Source: Nostoc sp. LPT (GTDB lineage Bacteria > Cyanobacteriota > Cyanobacteriia > Cyanobacteriales > Nostocaceae). From it: DNA of 64,000 bases. A model generated the notes under the pieces. It did not search any database. It was not told the origin of the DNA and worked only from the letters and a program-made list of their open reading frames with translations. Below are positions 25,315-33,413 of this stretch, one piece after another. The position numbers and the translations under genes are program-made. Within the stretch, counting starts at the first letter, position 1; the number at the start of each line of letters is the position of its first letter. The stretch lies in assembly GCF_017115165.1 (NCBI RefSeq), contig NZ_JABXKF010000048.1:1-64000 (forward strand), given 5' to 3'.

Positions 25315-25893
25315 TCAGTCTGGAAAAGCTAAACCAGTCATGGGGTCACGAATATACAATCCTAATGTAAGACTACGCATCGCTTCATCCCAAACGGGTA
25401 TTAATTGTTCTGCTTGATCTGCCCAATAATCGAATGTAATTAAGCATTGAACATTCGACCCTAAACCAATGCAAGTTCGCGAAAAAGCTTCCCGTGGTTC
25501 TTCTTGAGTGTCAATGAACTTCATCTCTGTCCAGACAATTCTGGCGGTTTGACGCTTGACGGTAACAATTTCTCCCCTCTCAATGATGTTGCGGCTGTCG
25601 TCTTCCAGGACTTTCTTCAAGGTAGATTTTAGCGGAAACTGGCTCCAGTCGTTGGGTGGCAGGCGATTAAAAGATACTTCCAGACAGCAATCATCGTTGG
25701 GCGGTTTTTTATCCATGAACTTGAAGGATTTCTCTTGTGGCTCAAAAACCCAATTTTGGGGAACATTGAAACGAACAGCGCCTCGATCTGCGACAAAAAT
25801 TTTGTAACCTGATGGAGATTCCCAACGATGATCGGGTTTTAGTTCAAGTGTTTCTTTAATCCACTGAAGATTGCTTTTTTTACGCTTTGCCAT
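25315..25893 (-). CDS. Conserved cyanobacterial hypothetical protein
   Basis: 192 residues from ATG 25893 (MAKRKKSNLQWIKETLELKP). An open frame extends to 25956 through repeat DNA and is not preferred. The sequence is beta-rich with conserved-looking stretches (GYKIFVADRGAVRFNVPQNW, CLEVSFNRLPPNDW, RTCIGLGSNVQCLITFDYW) and ends PMTGLAF. It may be a lipid- or ligand-binding sandwich; I do not know a function. No signal peptide. Confidence 0.65.
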   Translation of the reverse strand: MAKRKKSNLQWIKETLELKPDHRWESPSGYKIFVADRGAVRFNVPQNWVFEPQEKSFKFMDKKPPNDDCCLEVSFNRLPPNDWSQFPLKSTLKKVLEDDSRNIIERGEIVTVKRQTARIVWTEMKFIDTQEEPREAFSRTCIGLGSNVQCLITFDYWADQAEQLIPVWDEAMRSLTLGLYIRDPMTGLAFPD

Positions 25894-25914
25894 AGTGTTT
25901 CTGCATTTTCTGCT

Positions 25915-26035
25915 GAAGAGGGTGTTACCGATAGCGTAGCGTAAAGCCTTTGGCATAGCTTCTCTATGAGACGCGACGCGTAGCTTGCTTCTCCGTAGGA
26001 GTATGCTTAGAGCGACGCAGGAGGGTAACAGCCCA
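25915..26035. repeat. Dispersed palindromic repeat
   Basis: GATAGCGTAGCGTAAAGCC, then TTCTCTATGAGACGCGACGCG and TTCTCCGTAGGAG segments, a typical Nostoc intergenic repeat at the 5' side of the preceding gene. Confidence 0.5.
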
Positions 26036-26155
26036 TCGTAAACATTGCCCTTTTTGTTAATGTTATCAAATTGCTAGTATTTTGAATAACTCTTATATTA
26101 AATAAATAAAATTTTCGGGATTCTATATCAAGGAATCCAAGGTAACTGTAACGTT

Positions 26156-26809
26156 GTGATTAAAGTTTCAGCTTTTAGCATTAAAATTTTAGCAGCAGTA
26201 TTTATGGTTATGGATCATGTGTGCTATTTGCTAATGCCAGAGTTGGTAATCTTGCACTTCTTGGGGCGATTGAGCTTTCCCCTCTTTGCATGGCTTCTGG
26301 CTGAAGGCGAAAAACATACCCATAATGTACACCGCTATGGGAGGAGACTATTAATTACAGCAATTATATCTCAACCAATCTATAGTATTGTTTTCCAGAG
26401 CTTATCACTTAATATTCTGTTCACGCTTCTTCTTGGACTTGTGATGTTGCGCTTAGTAAAGCGTTACCCACAATTATGGCAGCAATTAATAATTATCGGC
26501 TTGTGTGCAGTAGTTGCCGAGGGCTTGGGTGTTGAATATGGAACTTATGGGATTGGAGTAATTTTCTTGATGTCCCTAATAGACAAGCTCAAACCCCAAG
26601 TATGGTTGCTCTACTGGTGCATTTTTCACTTTTTTATTTTAGTAATCCTATCCATGCTTAATATATTTCAAGGTTGGGCAATTCTTGCAGGATTGATTGT
26701 TTTTCAATTTAATGGTAAACAAGGTTCACGAGCTAAATGGTTCTATGTATTTTACCCGGCTCATTTAATAATTTTAGGTATAATCAATTATTTAATCCAG
26801 TCCAGGTAG
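26156..26809 (+). CDS. TraX-like membrane protein
   Basis: 217 residues, about eight hydrophobic segments. The TraX family signature is present: IKILAAVFMVMDHVCYLL near the N-terminus, then LHFLGRLSFPLFAWLLAEGE and YGRRLLITAIISQPIY. TraX acetylates F-pilin in conjugation; chromosomal homologues are probable membrane acyltransferases with unknown substrates. Start is GTG 26156. Its 3' end overlaps the convergent DUF2891 gene by 26 bp. In an excision element, a conjugation-derived origin is possible but unproven. Confidence 0.85.
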   Translation: MIKVSAFSIKILAAVFMVMDHVCYLLMPELVILHFLGRLSFPLFAWLLAEGEKHTHNVHRYGRRLLITAIISQPIYSIVFQSLSLNILFTLLLGLVMLRLVKRYPQLWQQLIIIGLCAVVAEGLGVEYGTYGIGVIFLMSLIDKLKPQVWLLYWCIFHFFILVILSMLNIFQGWAILAGLIVFQFNGKQGSRAKWFYVFYPAHLIILGIINYLIQSR

Positions 26810-27851
26810 GATTTCTATATCTATCTAATCCACGTGCGGTTACAAGATAAACTACAAACGTTCCCAACCAATGACTACTAGAATAATGGTCACTTGCAAC
26901 ATCTACCAACCCGCACTGGCGATGTAAAACAGTAACAGAACGCAGGGTATCGAGTCGAGAATCGTTATCGGGTAATCGAGAGATTATTCCCTCAAGCATC
27001 CAAGCTCGACTGAGATTTAGACCCCGAAAATGAGATTGTAAATAGTCGTTGGGTTTAGTTATTTGTAGGGGTTGCAACCAGTTTACTGCATCTTTTGTGA
27101 GTAAATGTGGAAGAAAATCGGTAAGCCAATTTGCAAAATCTGTTGGTGAAAAAATGCGTCGCATTAAATCCGCTTCCCCAAGACAGGGAGAGACAAAATC
27201 ATAACCTAATGGTTCAAAATGTAATGGATAGTTACGATCGCTCCGATAAAATTTTTGGGCTTTGTCTTCGATCAGATCGGCAAAGTCTTTATTCTTCCTA
27301 CTTTGTGCCCAATCGAGTGCTAAACCAAGTGGAAACGCGGTTTGAAAGTGTGCTCCAGTGCGATCGGGAAGTTCGAGTTTTTCAAGCCAGCGATAAAAGT
27401 TGTTGGCAACTAAGGTTTCTAACGGTTCTAACGCAGCTAGCCATTCTTTAGCTTGAGAATCATTCCATTCACGCAATTCTGTCGCAAGTTGCAACAGCCA
27501 TGAAAATCCATAAGGACACTCAAAGAAGGGACATCGATTAAAATGGTTAATTTCTCCTTGAATTTTCTCTGGAGTCAGGGTTTGGGTTAGTGCTTGTCTT
27601 GCTGTCGGCTGAAATTCAGCATCAGGAAAATAACGAGCTAGCCTTGCAAGTAACCAATGCCCATGTACGGCAGAATGCCAATCCAAACAACCATAAAATG
27701 CTGGCATTAATTCGCGTGGCGGCTTAATGTCCTCATCGCTTTCAAACCAAAAAATATTGTTGTGCGGATACTCTTGGTTGATGCAGCTCAGCACTAATTG
27801 AACAAACTTGGCTGCGATCGCTACGTCAATCTTTATTGCTTCGAGTTGCAT
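26784..27851 (-). CDS. DUF2891 family protein
   Basis: 355 residues matching DUF2891, a family of alpha/alpha-toroid-like cytosolic proteins of unknown function. Recognisable parts are PAFYGCLDWHSAVHGHWLLA (about 50-69), ECPYGFSWLLQLATELREW, EPLGYDFVSPCLGEADLM and a C-terminal DYYSSHWLGTF-like SDHYSSSHWLGTFVVYL. The conserved His, Trp, Tyr and Asp positions suggest an enzyme. Full length and intact. Start ATG 27851. Confidence 0.85.
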   Translation of the reverse strand: MQLEAIKIDVAIAAKFVQLVLSCINQEYPHNNIFWFESDEDIKPPRELMPAFYGCLDWHSAVHGHWLLARLARYFPDAEFQPTARQALTQTLTPEKIQGEINHFNRCPFFECPYGFSWLLQLATELREWNDSQAKEWLAALEPLETLVANNFYRWLEKLELPDRTGAHFQTAFPLGLALDWAQSRKNKDFADLIEDKAQKFYRSDRNYPLHFEPLGYDFVSPCLGEADLMRRIFSPTDFANWLTDFLPHLLTKDAVNWLQPLQITKPNDYLQSHFRGLNLSRAWMLEGIISRLPDNDSRLDTLRSVTVLHRQCGLVDVASDHYSSSHWLGTFVVYLVTARGLDRYRNPTWTGLNN

Positions 27852-28582
27852 GGTTTCTCAGCGTAGTCTTGCAATTACCTTTTTAGCATTATAGAGAAAA
27901 TATCCTAAAGCACAACTGGGGTCGGGTACATTGAGATGATTATGGGGCTACCGTCGTGATGCAGCTTGCTTAATCATAAATAGCATTATGGAATCCATTA
28001 GTCCATCATTGGCAAATTTACGAAATGTCACCAAAAATCTTGCCCCGCTTCTGCGTAAGCAGTATTACCTGATGTCTGCAATAATTTTTCAAATGCGATC
28101 GCTCAAGCAATAGCCTCCGGTGGAATAGAAATCTGCCAGAAATCCTGCATCCCTCGACGTGCCTCACTATCCGAAATACTATCGGCCAGTTTTAAACAAA
28201 GTTGAGCAATTAACCAATTGTATTTTTATTGCTAAAAAAGTCTAAAATGCAGATATATCTATATAGATAGATACTATATAGCTACATATCTTTCTTCAGG
28301 AAGATATGTTTTTCAAAAAACACTTTTATTAAACTATAAACTTGAAAAACAAATAGTGGATATACATTTCATTCAATGATATTCATCAGATAAATATTAT
28401 AAATCTTAGTCTTTTGTTAACCTTTACCAGTTATGATGCCAGAGTAGTGAATGATAATAATTCGGATTTAGATATCTAGGGATAATTGTGTCATCCAGAA
28501 AAATGCCCTAGATTTATCCCCTAAGCTGCAAAATTGTAGCCAAAACCAACTACTGAATAGCTAAATCTTTAAGGTAATAAGC
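27852..28582. other. ocp upstream region with a gene remnant
   Basis: A minus-strand fragment of about 38 codons (near 28105-28225, reading QLCLKLADSISDSEARRGMQ then DFWQISIPPEAIA and stop) has no start and is a remnant of an unidentified gene. A hairpin CATATCTT/AAGATATG lies at 28285-28308 in an AT-rich tract. The rest presumably holds the ocp promoter, which I cannot place. Confidence 0.4.
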
Positions 28583-29542
28583 ATGAGTTATACTATCGAT
28601 TCCGCACGCAATATTTTCTCTAGCACTCAAGTGGCAGATGCTGTTCCAGCTACTACAGCAATGTTTGCTGAACTGAACATTGAGGATCAACTGGCATTTC
28701 TTTGGTATGCCTACGCTGAAATAGGTCGTACAATTACTCCAGCTGCTCCCGGAAAAGCAAATCTCCAATTAATGGAAGGTATATTCAACCAAATTAAGCA
28801 AATGTCTCATGAAGAACAAACGCAATTAATGGGAGATTTAGCGAGTAATGCTGATACTCCTATTAGCCGTTCCTATGCATACTTTGGTGTCAACGCCAAG
28901 CTGGGATTCTGGTGGCAGTTAGGAGAGTGGATGAAAGAGGGTATTGTCGCTCCTATGCCAGTTGGCTATGAAATGTCAACTCAAGTTAAAGCAGTGCTAC
29001 AAGCTGTTCAGAGAATCGATCAGAGTCAGCAAATTACTGTACTACGCAATACTGTAGTAAATATGGGGTTTGATCCGTCTCTGGCTAATAACAAACAGGC
29101 AGAAGTCATAAACTTTAAGTTCCCACGTACATCCCTAACTCCCCAATTTACTATTGAAGGAGTTACAGAACCGACAGTGGTGAAATACATTGAAGCCATG
29201 AATGCAGATAACTTTGAAGCTGCTGTTGCTTTATTTGCTAATAATGGTGCGCTGCAACCACCCTTCCAAAAACCAATTGTTGGTCGAGAAGCTATCACTT
29301 CCTACCTACGAGATGAGGGACAAGGGTTAGTAATGAAGCCAACCAAAGGCGTTTCGGAAACTATAGAAGATGGTTATACACAGCATAAAATTACTGGTAC
29401 GGTCGAAACTCCTTGGTTTGGAGGTAATGTTGGGATGAACATTGCTTGGCGATTTTTACTCGATCCTCAAGGTCAAATTTACTTTGTAGGTATTGACTTA
29501 CTTGCTTCTCCCAAAGAACTGCTTAATTTAACTCGCAAGTAA
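28583..29542 (+). CDS. ocp: Orange carotenoid protein (OCP)
   Basis: Full-length 319-residue OCP: a soluble carotenoid-binding photoreceptor that quenches phycobilisome excitation under strong blue light. The N-terminal helical domain (about 1-165) keeps the carotenoid contacts Y44 (FLWYAYAE) and W110 (KLGFWWQLGE), and R155 (QITVLRN), which makes the inter-domain salt bridge. The C-terminal NTF2-like domain (about 195-317) has Y202, the GALQPPFQKPIVGREA loop, TPWFGGNVGMNIAWRF and DLLASPKELLN. Everything needed for photoactivation appears intact. Its location on a nifD element means heterocysts that excise the element would lose or dilute it. Confidence 0.95.
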   Translation: MSYTIDSARNIFSSTQVADAVPATTAMFAELNIEDQLAFLWYAYAEIGRTITPAAPGKANLQLMEGIFNQIKQMSHEEQTQLMGDLASNADTPISRSYAYFGVNAKLGFWWQLGEWMKEGIVAPMPVGYEMSTQVKAVLQAVQRIDQSQQITVLRNTVVNMGFDPSLANNKQAEVINFKFPRTSLTPQFTIEGVTEPTVVKYIEAMNADNFEAAVALFANNGALQPPFQKPIVGREAITSYLRDEGQGLVMKPTKGVSETIEDGYTQHKITGTVETPWFGGNVGMNIAWRFLLDPQGQIYFVGIDLLASPKELLNLTRK

Positions 29543-29579
29543 AATTCCTTTGTCTTAATACAAAAGCAATTGCGCTTGT

Positions 29580-29729
29580 TTAAGATGATGTTTTAAAAGA
29601 TTTTTTGCTCTCATAGTTAGCAAATCATTGCATATTAGTACATAGCTAAAACCTTAATTTGGCGTTGTACTTAACCCAGTGCATAACTGCAAAATTATCA
29701 CTTTAGGGACTTTTAAAACATCGTCTAAG
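29580..29729. mobile_element. 150-bp MITE-like element downstream of ocp
   Basis: Left end reads TTAAGATGATGTTTTAAAAG and the right end, reverse complemented, CTTAGACGATGTTTTAAAAG. No open frame inside. Starts 37 bp after the ocp stop. Confidence 0.6.
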
Positions 29730-30082
29730 CGCCATGATGATCGTTAAATCAAATCTCAATCAATGCTCGGTTCACCTAGAACCGAGCTTCAGTCAAATGT
29801 AGGTAAGCTAGTGTAAATTTGCTGTTTACTCAAATCAATGTTAATCACCTTCCCCAATTCAAAGGCTGGAGTAGAAACAGTGAAATTTTCTAGTACATTT
29901 GTTGTCTGAAATTTTCCCGAAGCCAAGTAGAGTATTTTCGGTAGGTACCTACTGGAACTACCAAATCTAATACTCGTTCTGGCTCAGTTGCTTTCAGCAC
30001 TAAGCGATAACTGAACAATTGACTTCAAACCGCGTATAAATCTGAAATTGCAGAAGGATTCAGAAAGGGGAGCATCTCAATT
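29730..30082. other. Spacer with hairpin and degenerate gene remnant
   Basis: GCTCGGTT (29765-29772)/AACCGAGC (29780-29787) is a stem without a T-run. From about 30010 down to 29815 the minus strand holds coding-like sequence split over frames (ERVLDLVVPVGTYRK, then FTVSTPAFELGKVINIDLS), an unidentified dead gene. Confidence 0.4.
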
Positions 30083-30817
30083 TTAATTCAAAGCTTTACT
30101 TAAAATGCGATGTAAATGCGTTCTAAGTTCAGCTTCAACTCCTGGATAAGCTGGCAAAGCCTCAATTTGTCCATCTTGGTAAGATATATAAGAACCAGGG
30201 TAAAGAATCGCAGCATAATTTACTACTTGCTGACCTTCATTGTCTCGGATTGCGTTGCAATAAGTGTGCATTTTGTCGATATCCTGTTTTTTGGGCTTGC
30301 TTTCTCTGCCTATATTTTCTGCCTCATCACTTTCAAATTTGTATTTGGGGTCAAATATATAGACTAAATGTGAACCATCTGGAAGCTGTACTTCTAAAGC
30401 TATATCAGGACGCTGTATAAAGCTAGAACTATAGAGTTTGCCACTTGTACTATATGTTCGCTCAGGAATTAGTTTAATTATAGTTTTATGCTGTGGATGA
30501 GTTAACATAATGACTGGTTTTCCATTGGGAAAAACTCTAACGAAAATTCCAGTTTTATCTTTACCAACCAAACATTGTTCTTCTAGGTTGTATCCTGTTT
30601 GTTCGGCGACTTCCAACAAGATTACAATTACCCTCTCACCTTCTAATTGAGCCGCGACATACTTATAAATTTTCTGAAGAGGCTGTTCGAGATACTCTTT
30701 AAATTCCTTTTCATGTGTTAGATAAAAATCTTTACTTGAATTATTTTTAAATTTTTCAAGAAGCTCAAATGTTTTTGGTGTAAAGGGGCACTCTGGATGT
30801 GGCGTAACTTCTGTCAT
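30083..30817 (-). CDS. Predicted McrC/DUF2357-like nuclease-domain protein
   Basis: 244 residues in two parts. The N-terminus (about 10-60: FTPKTFELLEKFKNNSSKDF, YLTHEKEFKEYLEQPLQKIY) resembles DUF2461-type starts. The C-terminal part holds RPDIALEVQLPD (about 140), YIFDPKYKFES (about 155-165) and DIDKMHTYCNAIRDNEG, then VNYAAILYPG, the D...D-x-K pattern of the McrC-like PD-(D/E)XK nucleases that partner McrB or DUF2357 proteins. No McrB-like GTPase is nearby. It may be an orphan restriction-derived protein; both assignments come from motif recall. Confidence 0.6.
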   Translation of the reverse strand: MTEVTPHPECPFTPKTFELLEKFKNNSSKDFYLTHEKEFKEYLEQPLQKIYKYVAAQLEGERVIVILLEVAEQTGYNLEEQCLVGKDKTGIFVRVFPNGKPVIMLTHPQHKTIIKLIPERTYSTSGKLYSSSFIQRPDIALEVQLPDGSHLVYIFDPKYKFESDEAENIGRESKPKKQDIDKMHTYCNAIRDNEGQQVVNYAAILYPGSYISYQDGQIEALPAYPGVEAELRTHLHRILSKALN

Positions 30818-31184
30818 CTTTCTGGAGACTGTTAACTGAAATAATCATTGTAACAAATTAGACATAAAATTACCACTACTTAAAAATGTTAGAGAAGTCT
30901 ACAATACATCTGCAATTTGTTAAAGTCAGTGTTTTTGGTGTCGCGATCGCACTTATACGAGCAATTGGGTTAATGCGATCGCAGTTCTTATTCCCTTTTT
31001 ATTTGTCTTTTACGTCAACTTCATCACTTGTCAGCGAAGCTTGCAATCTGTGACGCATATAACCGTACAGACAAAACATCTTCCCAAATCGCCCACTACC
31101 ATCACAACGATCAAAACTAGTCATTGCAGCACAAAAATATGGATAAAGTCAAATTTAGTAAGCAAAATGGCATTTGACTTACTC
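30818..31184. other. Non-coding stretch with HIP1 sites
   Basis: Upstream side of the nuclease-like gene. It has two GCGATCGCA sites (near 30942 and 30975) and no supported gene. Confidence 0.4.
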
Positions 31185-31365
31185 AAAAGCAGCTTTTACT
31201 CACTCATTTTGGTGTTTTCCGCAAGTAAAATAAGCTTTTACTTACTCAAAAGCAGCTTTTGCTTTCTCATTTTGGTGTTTTCCGCAAGCAAAAGCAGCTT
31301 TTACTTACTCATTTTGGTGTTTTCCGCAAGCAAAAGCAGCTTTTACTTTCTCAAACCCCAGTTTG
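31185..31365. repeat. Imperfect tandem repeats of about 42-60 bp
   Basis: Units of AAAAGCAGCTTTTACTTACT followed by CATTTTGGTGTTTTCCGCAA, with starts near 31185, 31238, 31280 and 31332. Each unit contains the AAAAGCAGCTTTT inverted core. Translating it gives a repeated KSSFY.LILVFSAS peptide, which I regard as a by-product. Confidence 0.75.
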
Positions 31366-31516
31366 CTTTCTCATTTCAGTATTTCGCGCATTCATGACAA
31401 ATATTGCCCTTGTAGCAAAAATCATTGCAGATTTGCCAGAATTCTCTCAGGCTGATCTATACGTAAGCCTTTTAAGGTAAAGAATATTAACCGTACTCTA
31501 TTAGAAGGTGTAGATC

Positions 31517-31939
31517 GTGGCTCGGAGAAAAAGAACTTCTTTAGTGCTAGAAAAAGCAGTGCGTCGTGCAGCTAGCATCAACTCAATCGATCCAAGTTTA
31601 GATTTAGGTAATGGACTTACTTTACCTGCCTTTTCTACCCTAATCGAAACGATGCGAACTAGAGAAAATGCATATAACAGTGCCCTTTCCAGCTTGGATA
31701 AATTATATCGTGAAATGCTGGAAACAGAAGGCGAGTTGGGAGATATGACAGAACACATGCTAATGGCAGTGGGAACTCGATATGGCAAAAGCAGTGTCGA
31801 GTACGGTATGGCGGGAGGAGTTCCTAAAAATCAGCGTCGTAAGGGACTGCGAGGGGAATCGCCAATCAATGATGAGCAACCGTCATTCGTTGCCAGTGTG
31901 GAGAGCAAGAATGGAAAGAAACCAGCAGCGACAACTTAA
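31517..31939 (+). CDS. Hypothetical protein (140 residues)
   Basis: Not recognised by name; proteins of this kind appear to be common in Nostoc. The N-terminus is basic (MARRKRTSLVLEKAVRRAAS), the middle is helical and acidic (LIETMRTRENAYNSALSSLD KLYREMLETEGELGD in two halves), and the C-terminus has KNQRRKGLRGE. No membrane segment. It follows the tandem repeats by 150 bp and converges on the GH75-like gene with a hairpin between. Confidence 0.6.
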   Translation: MARRKRTSLVLEKAVRRAASINSIDPSLDLGNGLTLPAFSTLIETMRTRENAYNSALSSLDKLYREMLETEGELGDMTEHMLMAVGTRYGKSSVEYGMAGGVPKNQRRKGLRGESPINDEQPSFVASVESKNGKKPAATT

Positions 31940-32028
31940 TATGTGCTATTCTACGCAAAATTTTTTCAAGCAAAAATGATTGCATAGACGCATTCGCAAA
32001 GTGTATCGTAGACATCGCTCTCCGAAAA

Positions 32029-32054
32029 AGAGACGTAGCACTGCTACGTCTCTA
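32029..32054. terminator. Hairpin between convergent genes
   Basis: AGAGACGTAGCA and TGCTACGTCTCT form a 12-bp stem with a C loop. Its position between two converging genes suits a bidirectional terminator; this stem is also a common dispersed repeat in Nostoc. Confidence 0.5.
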
Positions 32055-32083
32055 CTGCAACTAAATTTGCATCAGGTACACTT

Positions 32084-32968
32084 TTATAGAGACTTTATCC
32101 GTTCTACGCCACCCCATATTTCAAAGAACCGTTTAGTTTCAACTTCTATCTCTGAAATTGTTCTTGGCTGTCCATTTCCAGAACCTGGAAAAACAATATA
32201 AACGATATCCTTGGGAATTCCTCGCCTGACTCTTGATTGTACTAATGGATCGTTTCCAACAGCCTGAGACAAAGCTATTGAACCCTCTCCAATCTGGTTT
32301 TTAGGCCCAACATCAGCATAAATTGCAAAAGCGAGTTTTTCATTATTAGTGTTGTAAACAACTGCAAAATCTCCTAATTTAACACCTGTAGCCTTTCTAA
32401 AATCACCATTTCCTGGAAGAACAATATACGGAATATTTGTTGAATCAACATAGCGACGTGGATCTTGTTTAACAAATCCAGAGTCAAATAATGCAGTCGT
32501 AGAAATATAGTATCCAGGATATGGATCGGTACTGCCTTGAATAAATGGATTGCCGTTTTTATCTACAACGAGTGCCCACCAGTTATCTGAATACCCAGCA
32601 TTTGCCAAAAAATCAATCCCTTTATCTGCGGGGTGATAAGCATTAGGCGCACCATCAGCATTAATGCTCATACCTGCTTCATAGAAAAATGCAGATTCTC
32701 CATTTCCCTGGAGAATAGGAATTTCACCAATTTTAAGAACAGTCTTGATAGAAAATTTTGTGACTGGACTCAGGAATTTTTGAGCGACAAAACCTTCTAA
32801 AGTTTTTCCTTCAAGAATGGTTGCAACCTTCCACCACTTGTCATTATCTGAGTTTTTAATTTTAGATACAATATATCCTTTGGGAAGAGCTGCTATTTGA
32901 TTAGCTTCGTCAACGATCGGTGCTGAACGCATATTCAAACTATCTGAGATTACTTGAAATTGCTGCAT
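32084..32968 (-). CDS. SH3-domain plus GH75 chitosanase-like protein
   Basis: 294 residues. An N-terminal bacterial SH3 domain (about 1-70: SLNMRSAPIVDEANQIAALP, WWKVATILEGKTLEGFVAQK FL split) is followed by a GH75-type region (about 85-280: NADGAPNAYHPADKGIDFLA, IQGSTDPYPGYYISTTALFD, PYIVLPGN, AIYADVGPKNQIGEGSIALS). GH75 enzymes are fungal-type chitosanases acting by acid catalysis with Asp and Glu; D and E candidates lie in YADVGP and IGEGS. No signal peptide is visible, so secretion is uncertain. Intact. Confidence 0.8.
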   Translation of the reverse strand: MQQFQVISDSLNMRSAPIVDEANQIAALPKGYIVSKIKNSDNDKWWKVATILEGKTLEGFVAQKFLSPVTKFSIKTVLKIGEIPILQGNGESAFFYEAGMSINADGAPNAYHPADKGIDFLANAGYSDNWWALVVDKNGNPFIQGSTDPYPGYYISTTALFDSGFVKQDPRRYVDSTNIPYIVLPGNGDFRKATGVKLGDFAVVYNTNNEKLAFAIYADVGPKNQIGEGSIALSQAVGNDPLVQSRVRRGIPKDIVYIVFPGSGNGQPRTISEIEVETKRFFEIWGGVERIKSL

Positions 32969-33413
32969 AAATTACTCCGAATTTAAAAGTTGAACTCATG
33001 AAAATACATTAAAAAAACCAAATTTTGTGCTGATGCTATTGCTAATATCTAGAACATCTCAAACTCTGATTTTTTTGTGTCGCGCCAGCTGCTACAACGG
33101 AGAGTCAGTGAGTTGGGCGGGCAATACCTGATTTCCCTGGAAGGAAGCAAGACGAATACAGGAGAAGGAACCCCCGCAACGCACCCTAAATCTAAATGTC
33201 ATTTACTAAATATGCTGGATTTACATCCCCGACTTCTGGCAGACACCCGGAGGGTAGAAGTTGGGGATCTGGGCAGCAATTTTTGCTTAAGAAAGTACCA
33301 TTCCACCCTCAAGCCGCTTTTGACTTGACAAAAAAATTTAAACAAAGGTGAGTATGCGAACATCTTGGGAACTATAAAGCAAATCAAATCAGCACAACTT
33401 TCAGTTTCCAGCA
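32969..33413. repeat. Spacer with a hairpin repeat carrying a small insertion
   Basis: ATCCCCGACTTCT (33225-33237) faces AGAAGTTGGGGAT (33256-33268), with 18 bp between that read GGCAGACACCCGGAGGGT. The same AGACACCCGRAGG core lies inside another palindrome at 7053. No gene; the kinase promoter should be near 33340-33410. Confidence 0.55.

Noticed and set aside
31041-31397. Open frame with repeated KSSFY-LILVFSAS peptide
   Set aside because: The periodicity is that of the DNA repeats, with no start signal or family match.
33077-33328. Open frame upstream of the sensor kinase
   Set aside because: It runs through a hairpin repeat with an insertion, and composition does not look coding.
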